Positions 1 through 8,444 of a stretch of DNA of 64,000 nt are shown piece by piece. Under the pieces are notes generated by a model, which saw only the letters and a list, made by a program, of their open reading frames with translations, made no database searches and was not told where the DNA came from. Origin of the DNA: a candidate division FCPU426 bacterium (lineage in GTDB: Bacteria > Oederibacteriota > JAAXVQ01 > JAUVAV01); assembly GCA_030591525.1 (NCBI GenBank), contig JAUVAV010000013.1, positions 1 to 64,000 on the forward strand, given 5' to 3'. Position numbers and translations under genes: made by a program. How positions within the stretch are numbered: the stretch's first letter is position 1; every line of letters begins with the position of its first letter.

Positions 1-2
1 GG

Positions 3-1694
3 ATGGAACGGAACAAGGTTAAGCAATATGGTTTTGAGTACTACCGGCCGGCCTGGGATTTTGCCGGCCTGTTCATGCACGGCATGGGAAACCTGTTTAT
101 GGATGAGCGCTTTACCGAGATGGGGCTTTCTACTGCCAATTTTGCCTATGCGCAGATGCTTTTCGCGCGGGATAACGGGTATCCGATTTGGGGCTGGTCC
201 GCCTGCCACCGCCCGGGACAGGGATATACGGTCAATGGCCTGCTTTCCCAGGCCGTAATTACACCGCACGCCTCGGCCCTGGTTATTGATTATTATCCCC
301 GCAAAGTAATCGCGAATTTTAAAAAGCTGGAAGCCATGGGGTGCCGTAAGCCTTTTAAAGAGCATGGCCAAGCACACGCTTTCGGTTTTTGGGACGCGGT
401 TAATGTTACCACCGGAGAAATATCCCATCTTTATTATACAGGCCTGGACCAGGCCATGCTTTTTATCTCCCTGGTGAATTTTCTGGAACCCGGGTGTATT
501 TGGAAACTATTTTTCAATGATCCCGTAGTCCGGGAAGGCCTGAAAAAACTTCCGTATTTTACCGGCAAGGATGAAAAGCTCGCTGGCCTTTACGCCCAGC
601 GGGATAAGGACCCTTTGCCCCAGGCGGCCGCTGCAAGCAAGAAACCATCCGTAATGATAATCGATGATTTCGAGAATAAAAAGGTTAATTCTTTAGGCTG
701 TCAGCGAAGAATTCAATGCGAAAGAGCTCCATCCCAGGCCTGTCAAATGTTTTTATTCAAGGATCCAGTCAGAAAGAATGTGCTTAAAATCAAGTATGAT
801 TTAAGCCGGCATGACCGGGCCAATGCTATATTTATTGAGCCGCTTAAGAAGCTGGATGCCTCAGGCTGTAATGCCGCGGCGTTTTGGTGCCGGAGTGAGA
901 GCGAAAAGAATATCCCCTTGAGTTTTCGGCTGAGAATCACGGATGCCAATCATAGCCGGACAATCGGTTTTGTGGAAGAAGTAGGAACCAAGTGGAAGGA
1001 GATTATTTTTCCCTTTGAAAATTTCCGGGGGGTTCTGGCTGATACCTCGCGATTAAACGCTCTGGAAATAAGGTTTGAGAGGGCGCCTATAGAATTCCCG
1101 GGCAGGCCGTTGACCATAACCAGCGGAACTCTTTTCCTGGATGATATGCGTCTGGTCCGCCTGGATTCGGACGAATTAAAGAACCGGGTCCGGGATTTAT
1201 TGAATTTAAAAAGCCTTACTTTAGGGCCTAAGGGAGAAATGCGGGGCATAACCCGGATGGCCGGGTGGCAGAGTTTTCATGACGCGGATGCCATTCAGGA
1301 TTTAAGAATAAATAGTGAAGAAAATATCCTGGGCCTTATATACGATCTCGGTCATAAGGGTAAATGGGTTACCTGGGAAAAGAGCTTTTCCGCGGACCTG
1401 TCCGAAGATTTTGAAATTACTTTTGACATTAAAGGCATGGGCAGCAGCAATACCCTGGAGATAAAGTTGTTTTCAACCGCAGGCGCCGTGTTCGGTATCC
1501 ATTTAACTGGGCACACGGCATTCTCCAAATGGAGGCATATTAGCTTATCCCGGGAAGATATTAAGCATTTATGGGGCGGAAAGCCTGGCGATAAGCTGGG
1601 AACTGTTAAAATGTTCGGATTGGCAATATCCGGCGATCCGGGAACCAAAGGTATGGTGGAAATTAGGGATCTTAAATTAAAAATCCGAAATTGA
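3..1694 (+). CDS. Glycoamylase-like protein with C-terminal CBM-like modules (5' partial)
   Basis: The frame is open to the window edge, so the N-terminus is probably missing and the ATG at base 3 need not be the start. Residues about 1-200 match the C-terminal half of the lipoprotein at 20336-21733 (shared features: G-Y-P-(I/V)-W-G, IITPHAS, F.D..(N/D)V.TGE, LDQ.M.F..L.N). This is an (alpha/alpha)6 glucoamylase/DUF3131-like fold, so alpha- or beta-glucan hydrolysis is plausible but unproven. Two beta-sandwich modules follow: about 215-385 (begins VMIIDDFEN) and 410-563, the second with the HLWGG signature shared with secreted proteins downstream. The protein was probably secreted or lipid-anchored. 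Substrate is unknown; the family call is by similarity of motifs read by eye. Confidence 0.7.
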   Translation: MERNKVKQYGFEYYRPAWDFAGLFMHGMGNLFMDERFTEMGLSTANFAYAQMLFARDNGYPIWGWSACHRPGQGYTVNGLLSQAVITPHASALVIDYYPRKVIANFKKLEAMGCRKPFKEHGQAHAFGFWDAVNVTTGEISHLYYTGLDQAMLFISLVNFLEPGCIWKLFFNDPVVREGLKKLPYFTGKDEKLAGLYAQRDKDPLPQAAAASKKPSVMIIDDFENKKVNSLGCQRRIQCERAPSQACQMFLFKDPVRKNVLKIKYDLSRHDRANAIFIEPLKKLDASGCNAAAFWCRSESEKNIPLSFRLRITDANHSRTIGFVEEVGTKWKEIIFPFENFRGVLADTSRLNALEIRFERAPIEFPGRPLTITSGTLFLDDMRLVRLDSDELKNRVRDLLNLKSLTLGPKGEMRGITRMAGWQSFHDADAIQDLRINSEENILGLIYDLGHKGKWVTWEKSFSADLSEDFEITFDIKGMGSSNTLEIKLFSTAGAVFGIHLTGHTAFSKWRHISLSREDIKHLWGGKPGDKLGTVKMFGLAISGDPGTKGMVEIRDLKLKIRN

Positions 1695-1712
1695 CAAAAT
1701 AGTATTTCTTAC

Positions 1713-1741
1713 GTGACAGATTGCCCAAAAAATGTTATAAT
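1713..1741 (+). promoter_or_regulatory. Sigma70-type promoter candidate
   Basis: GTGACA (1713-1718) and TATAAT (1736-1741) are separated by exactly 17 bp. It lies about 20 bp after the stop of the first gene and 48 bp before the small ORF at 1790, and would start a new transcript there. Confidence 0.55.
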
Positions 1742-1789
1742 TTTTCTCTTTGTATATACACCTATAAGAAAATGTAAAAGAGGTGTCTT

Positions 1790-1915
1790 ATGCGTACTAG
1801 CCAATCTCAAAATGTTGTCCAATATAAAATTCTTGAAATGAATTCCAGCCGAGTATGTCTAAAAATATTATCTAAGTATAAGAAATATATTGATTTAGAG
1901 GAGTGTTTTCCTTGA
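1790..1915 (+). CDS. Small ORF, 41 residues, unknown
   Basis: The frame starts at ATG 1790 after a good ribosome-binding site (AGAGGTG, 4-5 nt spacing) and lies downstream of a near-consensus promoter. It encodes 41 residues with a basic middle (LSKYKKY) and an acidic C-terminus (DLEECFP). It is not in the supplied ORF track because it is short. I do not recognise it; no signal peptide or membrane segment is seen. It could be a real small protein, a leader peptide, or the broken start of a former gene. The promoter and RBS together are the main support. Confidence 0.35.
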   Translation: MRTSQSQNVVQYKILEMNSSRVCLKILSKYKKYIDLEECFP

Positions 1916-1959
1916 ACAAGCTCAAAAAGCCATTAAAATGATCTGTTTTGAGACATATC

Positions 1960-1988
1960 TTGAAAAAGGCTATAAAATATGGTATACT
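1960..1988 (+). promoter_or_regulatory. Sigma70-type promoter for the small-subunit operon
   Basis: TTGAAA (1960-1965), 17 bp, TATACT (1983-1988). It would give a 5' untranslated leader of about 180 nt ahead of the ATG at 2176. The leader contains a run of seven G near 2104 but I could not match it to a known riboswitch. The stretch 1695-2175 holds nothing else I can recognise beyond the two promoters and the small ORF. Confidence 0.55.
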
Positions 1989-2175
1989 TATTACAAGAAG
2001 CAGTGAAGAGACATCCTTGCGACACTCCTGTTTATCTATAAAACAATATTTTTATGCCTAAGACGGCTTCATTTTTCGATTACTTTCTCGTCAATGGCAG
2101 AAAGGGGGGGACGGTACTAATAGTTTGAGGTAATTAAGTGCAAAATCTATTAAAAAATAAAAAAGGAGAAATAAA

Positions 2176-2772
2176 ATGAAAAAGAGTATTTTGAGTATTG
2201 CAGTTGCTGCCCTGTTATTGGGCGTGGCAAGCATGAGTTTTGCGGCTACTGACACGGAAGATTTTAATGTAGCCATTATGATTATTACTGCCGCAGTAGA
2301 TGTTCAAGTTCCAAGACCATATGCATTTAATGACGGTGTTGCAGCTTCTGCATCAGCGGCTGTAAATACTATATGTGCCAATGCGGCTGGTATAAGAAAT
2401 GTGGGCAGCGATGAAATAGATCTAACTCTAACGGGTGTGACTGATACCGTAGGTACTTATACATGGGTCCAAGACACAACTAAAGTTGCTCCTGGAGGCG
2501 CGCCTGCAAATGATTACTATCGTCTTTATGGTGCTTTTGCTAAAGATGATGATGATATGCAACAAAGTGATTTTGGTATTGAGGATATGTTTGATGGAAA
2601 TGCTTTAGCATGCTCTGATACTAATCATGGCGGTGGAACGATCGGATTCAGAGGCTACAATATCCCGTCTGGGGAGTGGCGTAATTTGTATTTCTGGCTT
2701 GATCTGGGTGCGTATGCAAGTGCGATCGGCGAAGAATTAAATGTTACAATAACAGTACTAGCTAGTAACTAA
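2176..2772 (+). CDS. Secreted small structural-type protein, paralogue A
   Basis: This is a 198-residue exported protein: a Sec signal peptide ends near the A-A-T at residue 24 (MKKSILSIAVAALLLG... SFAA). The mature part is Ser/Thr/Asp-rich with few Lys, as in pilin, spore-coat-U or WxL surface subunits. It is homologous to the next gene: (I/V).N(V/I)G...I.LTL in the middle, FRG(Y/F)NI...(E/T)WR before the end, and (N/L)VTITVLA at the C-terminus. Start chosen by the RBS AAGGAG 9 nt upstream. It is first in a four-gene set with two Ig-like periplasmic proteins. A surface or filament subunit is inferred; no family match is certain. Confidence 0.75.
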   Translation: MKKSILSIAVAALLLGVASMSFAATDTEDFNVAIMIITAAVDVQVPRPYAFNDGVAASASAAVNTICANAAGIRNVGSDEIDLTLTGVTDTVGTYTWVQDTTKVAPGGAPANDYYRLYGAFAKDDDDMQQSDFGIEDMFDGNALACSDTNHGGGTIGFRGYNIPSGEWRNLYFWLDLGAYASAIGEELNVTITVLASN

Positions 2773-2783
2773 TTAAATAAAAT

Positions 2784-2820
2784 CGCCTGGACGCCTGGTA
2801 TTTAGCCATGCGTCCAGGCG
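2784..2820. other. Stem-loop between paralogues A and B
   Basis: An 11-bp perfect inverted repeat (CGCCTGGACGC / GCGTCCAGGCG) with a 15-nt loop sits 11 bp after the stop of paralogue A. On the + strand no U-run follows, so it is more likely a partial terminator or mRNA-stabilising hairpin inside the operon. On the - strand it is followed by a T-rich tract, but no gene there would use it. Confidence 0.6.
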
Positions 2821-2933
2821 AAAACAACAAAAACATCAAGAGCAAAATGACGCAAGAGTTTTTAACTCAACAGCGTAGATGGTTGTTTGATGCAGGGGAA
2901 TTCAAGAGAAAAAGTAAACAGGAAAGACGAAGA

Positions 2934-3593
2934 ATGATTAAAAATATTGCGTTTTGTTTATCATTAGCAATTGGTTTTTTCTTGCCGGTTATGGGTTTTG
3001 CCGCAACAGACAGCCTGGAATTTATAATCCGGATTGAAGTTAACGCAGACCTAATTGATGTTTGGGTGCCGGAGTATGCAGGTTTTGGCAGAGGGATTGG
3101 ATTTGGAAGCACTACGATTTCAGCAATAAGTTCCGGAGTAAAAAATATCGGAGATTGCAATATTAAATTAACCTTGAGCGCAAAACCTAATACGGTATTG
3201 TCATATGCCTACATTGATTCTTTAGCTTCAACTTACTGGATACAGAACGAAGAAAAACCGGGTGGTCCTTTAGTAGAAAAAGAATACCGTTTGGCCGGGA
3301 TTTACACTAACAAACTGCGGGAAGTGGATGTAGCGGATTTCAATGCTGATGATGTATTTTGCCAGGCAGGCCGGGAATGTACCAGTGCAGCCTATGCTTT
3401 TGATGATGAAGTTGATCCGGATCCCAATCCTTTGACCAATGATCCGGATAAATTCAGGGGATTTAATATTTCACCGGAGACATGGAGGGATATGTTCTTT
3501 TTGATTGAAATACCGGAAATGGATGATGAACTTGAAGAAGATTTAAAAGGCGAATTATTAGTTACTATAACTGTTTTGGCTGAAAAGCAGTAA
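2934..3593 (+). CDS. Secreted small structural-type protein, paralogue B
   Basis: 219 residues from ATG 2934. The longer ORF start at 2808 lies inside the upstream hairpin and would put 42 non-hydrophobic residues before the signal peptide, so I reject it. The signal peptide (MIKNIAFCLSLAIGFFLP) ends near GFAA-TDS. The mature part aligns with paralogue A: VKNIG...IKLTL, FRGFNI..ETWRDMFF and LLVTITVLAEKQ. It is larger and more acidic near its C-terminus (EMDDELEEDLK). Probably a second subunit of the same surface structure, made in larger or smaller amount depending on the hairpin between the genes. Confidence 0.72.
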   Translation: MIKNIAFCLSLAIGFFLPVMGFAATDSLEFIIRIEVNADLIDVWVPEYAGFGRGIGFGSTTISAISSGVKNIGDCNIKLTLSAKPNTVLSYAYIDSLASTYWIQNEEKPGGPLVEKEYRLAGIYTNKLREVDVADFNADDVFCQAGRECTSAAYAFDDEVDPDPNPLTNDPDKFRGFNISPETWRDMFFLIEIPEMDDELEEDLKGELLVTITVLAEKQ

Positions 3594-3630
3594 GAGAAAC
3601 TAGACTGAAATAAAGCCCGGAAAGGCTGAG

Positions 3631-4530
3631 ATGAAAAAAATAACTATTTTTGTATCATTTGTATTTATATTATTGTTTTTTCCGGAATTTTCTTGTGCCG
3701 GCGGGTTAAAGATGAATTATGCAGAAGTTTTAATCCAAAACCTTCAAATCGGCTCAGATTACAGTATGGTGGAAATGGGTAATTTGCCTCTGGAGATTAC
3801 CAATAAATACTATAAAGATATCTATATTCAATTAGAAGTTTTAAAACCAAATATAAAGAAGCTTAAAAAAGATTTTGAGCCTATTCCGGATACTGGTTGG
3901 ATAAACATCAACAAGAATATAGTGAAAATACTACCTAAAGAAACCTACAAAACCGATGTAAAAATATCAATTCCTGATAATGTTGAATTTCTGGGAAAGA
4001 AATATCATGTCTTGATTCGTTCAACTGTTAAACCGCAAGGTAAAGGCATAAGCTTAGTCTTGGCTGTGCAAGGCAATTTGCTTTTTAGTGTTGCGCCGGT
4101 TAAAAAGTCTGTTTCCAAGCAGCCATGTGTCGATATCGGATTTCTAATTAATCCTTTAAGAATAGAACTTGATAATATACAGCTTGGCAAAAAAATAGAG
4201 ATTTTAACTTCAGATGGCAAAAAGGCAATATTAAAAAATCCGAGCAATAAAAAAATGAAGTTTAAGTTGTATAGTCTTGATCCAAAAGATACTGTTATGA
4301 AAATTGAATCCGGCTATGAAGCCTGCCCCAGCCCGGATTATCTTACCTTCAAACGCGAGGAAATAAGCATAGGCAAAGGCCGGGAGAAACCCATAGAGAT
4401 GTTTCTCGAGATTCCGGATAAGCCGGAGTATAAGGGGAAAAGATTTCAGTTTTTAGTCTCGGTCTCTACCGGAACCGCAACCAGCGGGAGCCGTTATCTG
4501 CGGGTGCTGGTATCAACGGCTAAAGAGTAA
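3631..4530 (+). CDS. Exported Ig-like protein, DUF916/chaperone-like
   Basis: 299 residues with a signal peptide (MKKITIFVSFVFILLFFP, cleavage near SCAGG). The mature protein reads as two beta-sandwich domains, about 25-160 and 170-299. Phrases such as LPLEITNKYYKDI, DTGWI.I..NIVKILPKE and KISIPDN..FLGKKYHVLI follow the pattern of DUF916 (WxL-interacting) and PapD-like domains: a protein-binding face, then a proline-bearing strand. It has no visible membrane anchor at the C-terminus. It lies 37 bp after paralogue B and 15 bp before another Ig-like gene, so it probably binds or assembles the small subunits in the periplasm. The specific family is inferred. Confidence 0.65.
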   Translation: MKKITIFVSFVFILLFFPEFSCAGGLKMNYAEVLIQNLQIGSDYSMVEMGNLPLEITNKYYKDIYIQLEVLKPNIKKLKKDFEPIPDTGWININKNIVKILPKETYKTDVKISIPDNVEFLGKKYHVLIRSTVKPQGKGISLVLAVQGNLLFSVAPVKKSVSKQPCVDIGFLINPLRIELDNIQLGKKIEILTSDGKKAILKNPSNKKMKFKLYSLDPKDTVMKIESGYEACPSPDYLTFKREEISIGKGREKPIEMFLEIPDKPEYKGKRFQFLVSVSTGTATSGSRYLRVLVSTAKE

Positions 4531-4545
4531 GACGGAAATTCGCTT

Positions 4546-5313
4546 ATGAAGAACAGCCTGGGTCTGGTACTGGTTTTATTGGCGTTCAGTACCTCTGCCT
4601 CAGCTGCGGTTACTATAGAACCGGGTTTTATAAAATTAACCCTGGAAGCGGGAGAAATATACAATACGGAATTGACCCTAACCAATCAAGGTGCCCGGGA
4701 GGTGGAATTAACCGTTGAACCGGAATATTGGTATCAAGGTGCATGTCAAGAGCCGCTGAATGACTGGCTGAAAATATCACCGGCCAGGGTGAAGATTCCC
4801 GGGCAGGGGCAAAGAAACTTGAAGGTGAAGATTAATACTCCTGGTACTATCCTGGGTGAGTGCATGGTTATGCTGTTCTTGGCCCGGCAGCCTTTTGGGA
4901 GCGGAATTTTGATTCAGCCGAGAACCGGAATTCCCATATATCTGCGCCGGGCAGGCACAGAGAGGCTAAAAGCCGGGATAACGGATTTTAGGCTTATGTC
5001 AGGCCTGGCAGGGGAAAAAGGGCCGGTTTTTTCGTTTGAAGTACGCAACCAGGGAAATGTGCATTTAGTGCCGTTTGGAGTAATGGTTTTAAAATGCCGG
5101 CAATCAAAAAAGGCATATCAACAGGATTTTAAATTCACTGAGCCGGTTTTTGCCGGAAAGAGCCGGTCAATAACAGTGCAGTTTGAGAAGGAGATACCTG
5201 CCAACACTTACCAGGCAGAGGTGAAAGTTTTTTTGGATAATTTATATAACCGGGAAAATCAGGACGCGGATTTAAAGGTTATTTCCCGGCGATGCAATGT
5301 AATAGTGGAATAG
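4546..5313 (+). CDS. Exported Ig-like periplasmic protein, chaperone-like
   Basis: 255 residues with a short signal peptide (MKNSLGLVLVLLAFSTSASA). Domain 1 (about 20-135) begins VTIEPGFIKLTLEAGE and has L.L.N.G..EVELTVEP and WLKISPARVKIPGQG, the pattern of an N-terminal PapD-like or DUF11-type Ig fold. Domain 2 (140-255) contains FEVRNQGNVHLVPFG, again Ig-like. It ends the four-gene set started at 2176. No usher, sortase or type IV pilus gene is in the window, so the assembly route is open. It could be a second chaperone or an anchor. Confidence 0.62.
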   Translation: MKNSLGLVLVLLAFSTSASAAVTIEPGFIKLTLEAGEIYNTELTLTNQGAREVELTVEPEYWYQGACQEPLNDWLKISPARVKIPGQGQRNLKVKINTPGTILGECMVMLFLARQPFGSGILIQPRTGIPIYLRRAGTERLKAGITDFRLMSGLAGEKGPVFSFEVRNQGNVHLVPFGVMVLKCRQSKKAYQQDFKFTEPVFAGKSRSITVQFEKEIPANTYQAEVKVFLDNLYNRENQDADLKVISRRCNVIVE

Positions 5314-5370
5314 TTGATAGTTTATTAATTTGTAATTATACTTAAATGCTGTGGTGAGGATTTATCTAAC

Positions 5371-5564
5371 AAGGAACTTGAGCATTTAGTCGGTTTTAAT
5401 ATAAATAATTCCTCTCCCTTGAGGGGAGAGGTTAGGTGAGGGTGCGATTTTAAAGACTTTTATCACCCTCCCCTTCATCCCCTCCCCTGGCCAAAATCAG
5501 CCAGGACAGGCCGCAAAAAGGGAGGGGAATACTTGAATTCTGGACTAATTGTTCAAGCTCCTAG
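5371..5564. mobile_element. MITE-like element (a) with GAGCAATTAGT-type inverted ends
   Basis: The left end AAGGAACTTGAGCATTTAGT and the right end (reverse complement TAGGAGCTTGAACAATTAGT) are imperfect inverted repeats matching in most of the outer 23-25 positions. The interior holds a C/G-rich palindromic repeat (CTCTCCCTTGAGGGGAGAG and a matching CCCTCCCC region further on). Same ends as the elements at 48012 and 61342. It fills most of the gap 5314-5580; no gene is inside. Confidence 0.6.
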
Positions 5565-5589
5565 TAGGTTGTAAGAAAGGATGGCAGTA

Positions 5590-6540
5590 ATGAGACTCGT
5601 AAGAGGCATGATTTTTATGATGGCCGGTCTGGTGCTGATGGGGTATCCCTTAAAAGGCCATGCCCAGACTTTTATACATGCTGACGTACGAAGTGTCTCG
5701 ACTAATGCCATTGTTACAGGCGATATTGCCCCGGAAGAAGAAATATCTAAAGATCAGGGTTTATATCTTTTACCATATTATATCCAGTTTGATTTTCCCG
5801 CCAAGAATTTTACGGCCTGGGGTATGCAGTTATACACCAATAATAGTTCCCGGTTTACTACTCCGCCCACGGATGGTGTGTACGGCGGATTGCGCGGGAA
5901 TAGTACCCCCGCCCAAAAAACTCCTTTGTTTTGGCAGGTGTATTCCTCGCCCCCTTTAGCAACCAGCACAGTCAAAGAATTAGGGTTTTACCAGGATATA
6001 ACCTATACCCCTGAAGACGAAAGTACCTTGAAGTATTGGGGACTTGTGAAGGATAGAAATGATGACGATTTGGTGGATAACTGGATGAGCATGGACAATC
6101 TTTTGAACCGGACATTGGTAAGCTACCAGGGACTCGGAAAATATCCCCAAGCGGGAAGGACTGAAAATCTTCCGCCAATCTTTCTCTACATGGGCATTGA
6201 TGTGAGCGGAGTTACCGAATCACAGGAGTTCGGAACTACCCTGTGCGTGGATTTATACAATCTCGGCATAGATATTACCAGCGGAGGTTATGCTACGCCT
6301 AATCCGTTTACGCCGGTAACCGGGCAAAAAACCAGTTTTAACTTTTTCCTGAAAAATATTGATTCCGGATTCAAGATAAAAATATTCACCATTCGTGGCC
6401 GCCTGATTCGTACTATTACTACTGAACGCGAGTGGGATGGGCGAAATGATTCCGGGCGATGGGTCGAGGGCGGTGTTTATATTTACCAGGTCGAGGCTGA
6501 GAACCAGCGTGTCAGTGGAACTGTGGTTTTAATCAAGTGA
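5590..6540 (+). CDS. Secreted protein with FlgD-type C-terminal domain (cargo 1)
   Basis: 316 residues from ATG 5590; the ORF-track ATG at 5581 touches the AAGAAAGG ribosome site, so the internal start fits better. Signal peptide MRLVRGMIFMMAGLVLM, cleavage near GHAQ. The body (about 25-225) is unrecognised. Residues about 232-316 form a FlgD/T9SS-type Ig domain: N-P-F-T-P, F.IRGR.IRTI, W(D)GRNDSGRWVEGGVY.Y. and the closing GTVVLIK. Its last codons overlap the GTG codon at 6537, and the PorV-OmpA gene follows directly, so the two are probably translated together. Export to the surface through that PorV-like partner is inferred. Confidence 0.7.
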   Translation: MRLVRGMIFMMAGLVLMGYPLKGHAQTFIHADVRSVSTNAIVTGDIAPEEEISKDQGLYLLPYYIQFDFPAKNFTAWGMQLYTNNSSRFTTPPTDGVYGGLRGNSTPAQKTPLFWQVYSSPPLATSTVKELGFYQDITYTPEDESTLKYWGLVKDRNDDDLVDNWMSMDNLLNRTLVSYQGLGKYPQAGRTENLPPIFLYMGIDVSGVTESQEFGTTLCVDLYNLGIDITSGGYATPNPFTPVTGQKTSFNFFLKNIDSGFKIKIFTIRGRLIRTITTEREWDGRNDSGRWVEGGVYIYQVEAENQRVSGTVVLIK

Positions 6541-6551
6541 GGATGAAGATT

Positions 6552-8444
6552 ATGAGCTTCAAACCCAAAGAACATAAAAAAATAATGCTGAAAGCAGGCT
6601 TATTGAAACTGGGATTTAGCTTGGCATGCTTTTTCGTTATTATCTTTGTTGCCATAACTCCGGTACGAGCCTATTTCCAGGATCTCGGGCTGGGAGTCCG
6701 GCCTGTCGGAATGGGTGAGGCTTATACTGCGGTGGCGGATGACTCCAACACGGTATTATGGAACGTGGCCGGTATTGCGGACCTGGACCGGCGCGAGCTC
6801 AATGCCATGTATTCCAATCTCTATTCCAATTTAAACGCCAAGCTCTATACCGGGAAGTACGATTTGCTGGGTTATCATAATGTGGGAATGGTCGTGCCTT
6901 TTGATGAGCAGATAGGGTCTTTCGGATTTACCTGGAGCCTGTTTAATACCCAGTTTTACAAGGAGAATACTTTTGTCCTGAGCTATGCCCGGAATGTAGG
7001 GCCGGTTATTTTTAAATGGTTTAGGGCCGAAGAGAGCATGAAGGATTTCAAATTGAATGCCGGTATGAATATGAAAATCCTCAATTGGCGGGTTGAAGCC
7101 AATGAATTCACGGAGGACAACCCGGTTTTTATTGATAAGGGACTTACCCGCACCGGATTTACTGCTGATATCGGGTTATTGCTATCGACGCCTTATAATT
7201 TAAAATTTGGGCTTTCCCTGGAGAATTTTATTCCGGCCAATGTCGGAATCACGATTTATGAGACCATACCGATTAATTTTCGTCTGGGCACGGCCTATTT
7301 GTATGATTGGCAGGGAAAGATTAAATATCTGGATTCTCTTTTGGGAGCTCTGGATTTTACCCAGCGGAACGGCATTTCCGATATTCGTTTTGGCATAGAA
7401 GCCTGGTTTTTTAAACAGTTTCTGGGTTTGCGCACGGGAACTACGGTTGATGAATTCACCTCGGGCCTGAGCGTGAATCTTTCGCTTAAACAGAGTCCGG
7501 TTGATCTGCGTTTTGATTACGCCTTTCTTTATCCATACGGGATTATGTCAACCTGGGGATCTCATCGTATTGCCATGATTATCCGCTGGGGAGCTTCGAC
7601 AAAACCTCAAGTAGAAAAGATTTCGCCTCCGCCACCGGAAATGAAAATCGAACCAGAGGAAGATTTAGCTGCCAAGCGCGAGCAGGAGCTGGCCGAGCAG
7701 CGCGCCCAGGAAGAGGCCAGGCTAAAAGCCGCGATGAATAAGCTGAAGACGGAAATCCAGCGAGTGCGGGAGGAACTGGACCGGATAAACGAACTTATCA
7801 GGATGGGCAAGATTCCTTCCATCCGTTTTCAGTCCGGTAAAACCATTCTCCAGCGCACCTCTTTTAAGTCTCTGGATCAGGTTGGCACTATTTTAGAAAA
7901 ATATCCTCAAATCAAGGTAAGGCTGGAGGGACATACGGATTCCATAGGCCGGGCTGAGTATAATCAGCGTCTCTCACAGCAGCGGGTTGAATCCGTAAAA
8001 GAATATTTGCAGGGCAAGTTTAAATTAATCGGCTCTAATCTTATACCGCTTGGTTATGGTGAGACCCGGCCGATTGCCGGCAATAAAACCAGCACCGGCC
8101 GTGCGGCCAACCGGCGGGTCGAGTTTAAGGTTCTGATACCGGCCGGCATGGAGGCAGTTAAAGATATTTTGGGGAAGGAAAGGGCACCTGCGAAATTTTT
8201 GGATGAGAAGAGTAATGCAAAAAAAGAAAGTGTGCTTGTTTATGGAGAAAGCAGAGAAGAAAAAAATGGTCATGAAGAAGCCAAAAAAGATCCGGTAAAG
8301 GGCCAAATTAGTCGCGAAGATATTATTCAATATGAAGATATCGATAAGCTTCGGGAAAAATTGAAGGTTTTCGAGATGCAAATAAATACCGATGAAGTAG
8401 AACAGTTATTTGAACAGCAGCATCGCGAAAACGGTAAGCCATGA
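6552..8444 (+). CDS. PorV/UPF0164 barrel fused to OmpA domain
   Basis: About 630 residues. Possible starts are GTG 6537, ATG 6543 and ATG 6552; I prefer 6552 because GTGAGG lies 9 nt upstream. After a long signal peptide (ends VRA-YFQD) comes a PorV/UPF0164 barrel with the family signature (VGMGEAYTAVADD...WNVAG), to about residue 335. A Pro-rich hinge and a coiled coil (about 365-415, repeats of E/Q/A) lead to an OmpA-like domain (about 420-530) with GHTDS...N..LS..R and the closing NRRVEF. This binds peptidoglycan diaminopimelate in known OmpA proteins. An acidic/Lys tail follows. It couples an outer-membrane PorV-type barrel to the cell wall, an uncommon fusion. Confidence 0.85.
   Translation: MSFKPKEHKKIMLKAGLLKLGFSLACFFVIIFVAITPVRAYFQDLGLGVRPVGMGEAYTAVADDSNTVLWNVAGIADLDRRELNAMYSNLYSNLNAKLYTGKYDLLGYHNVGMVVPFDEQIGSFGFTWSLFNTQFYKENTFVLSYARNVGPVIFKWFRAEESMKDFKLNAGMNMKILNWRVEANEFTEDNPVFIDKGLTRTGFTADIGLLLSTPYNLKFGLSLENFIPANVGITIYETIPINFRLGTAYLYDWQGKIKYLDSLLGALDFTQRNGISDIRFGIEAWFFKQFLGLRTGTTVDEFTSGLSVNLSLKQSPVDLRFDYAFLYPYGIMSTWGSHRIAMIIRWGASTKPQVEKISPPPPEMKIEPEEDLAAKREQELAEQRAQEEARLKAAMNKLKTEIQRVREELDRINELIRMGKIPSIRFQSGKTILQRTSFKSLDQVGTILEKYPQIKVRLEGHTDSIGRAEYNQRLSQQRVESVKEYLQGKFKLIGSNLIPLGYGETRPIAGNKTSTGRAANRRVEFKVLIPAGMEAVKDILGKERAPAKFLDEKSNAKKESVLVYGESREEKNGHEEAKKDPVKGQISREDIIQYEDIDKLREKLKVFEMQINTDEVEQLFEQQHRENGKP

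Noticed and set aside
1691-1741. TTGACA at 1691 as the -35 box for TATAAT at 1736
   Set aside because: The spacing is 39 bp; GTGACA at 1713 with 17 bp spacing fits.
1995-2175. c-di-GMP (GEMM) riboswitch in the leader of the subunit operon
   Set aside because: A G-run and GACGG are present, but the conserved GGCAAACC and GACGCAAAG elements are not.
8025-8381. 118-residue - strand ORF opposite the PorV-OmpA gene
   Set aside because: Shadow of a strongly supported OmpA domain; no RBS or conserved motif.
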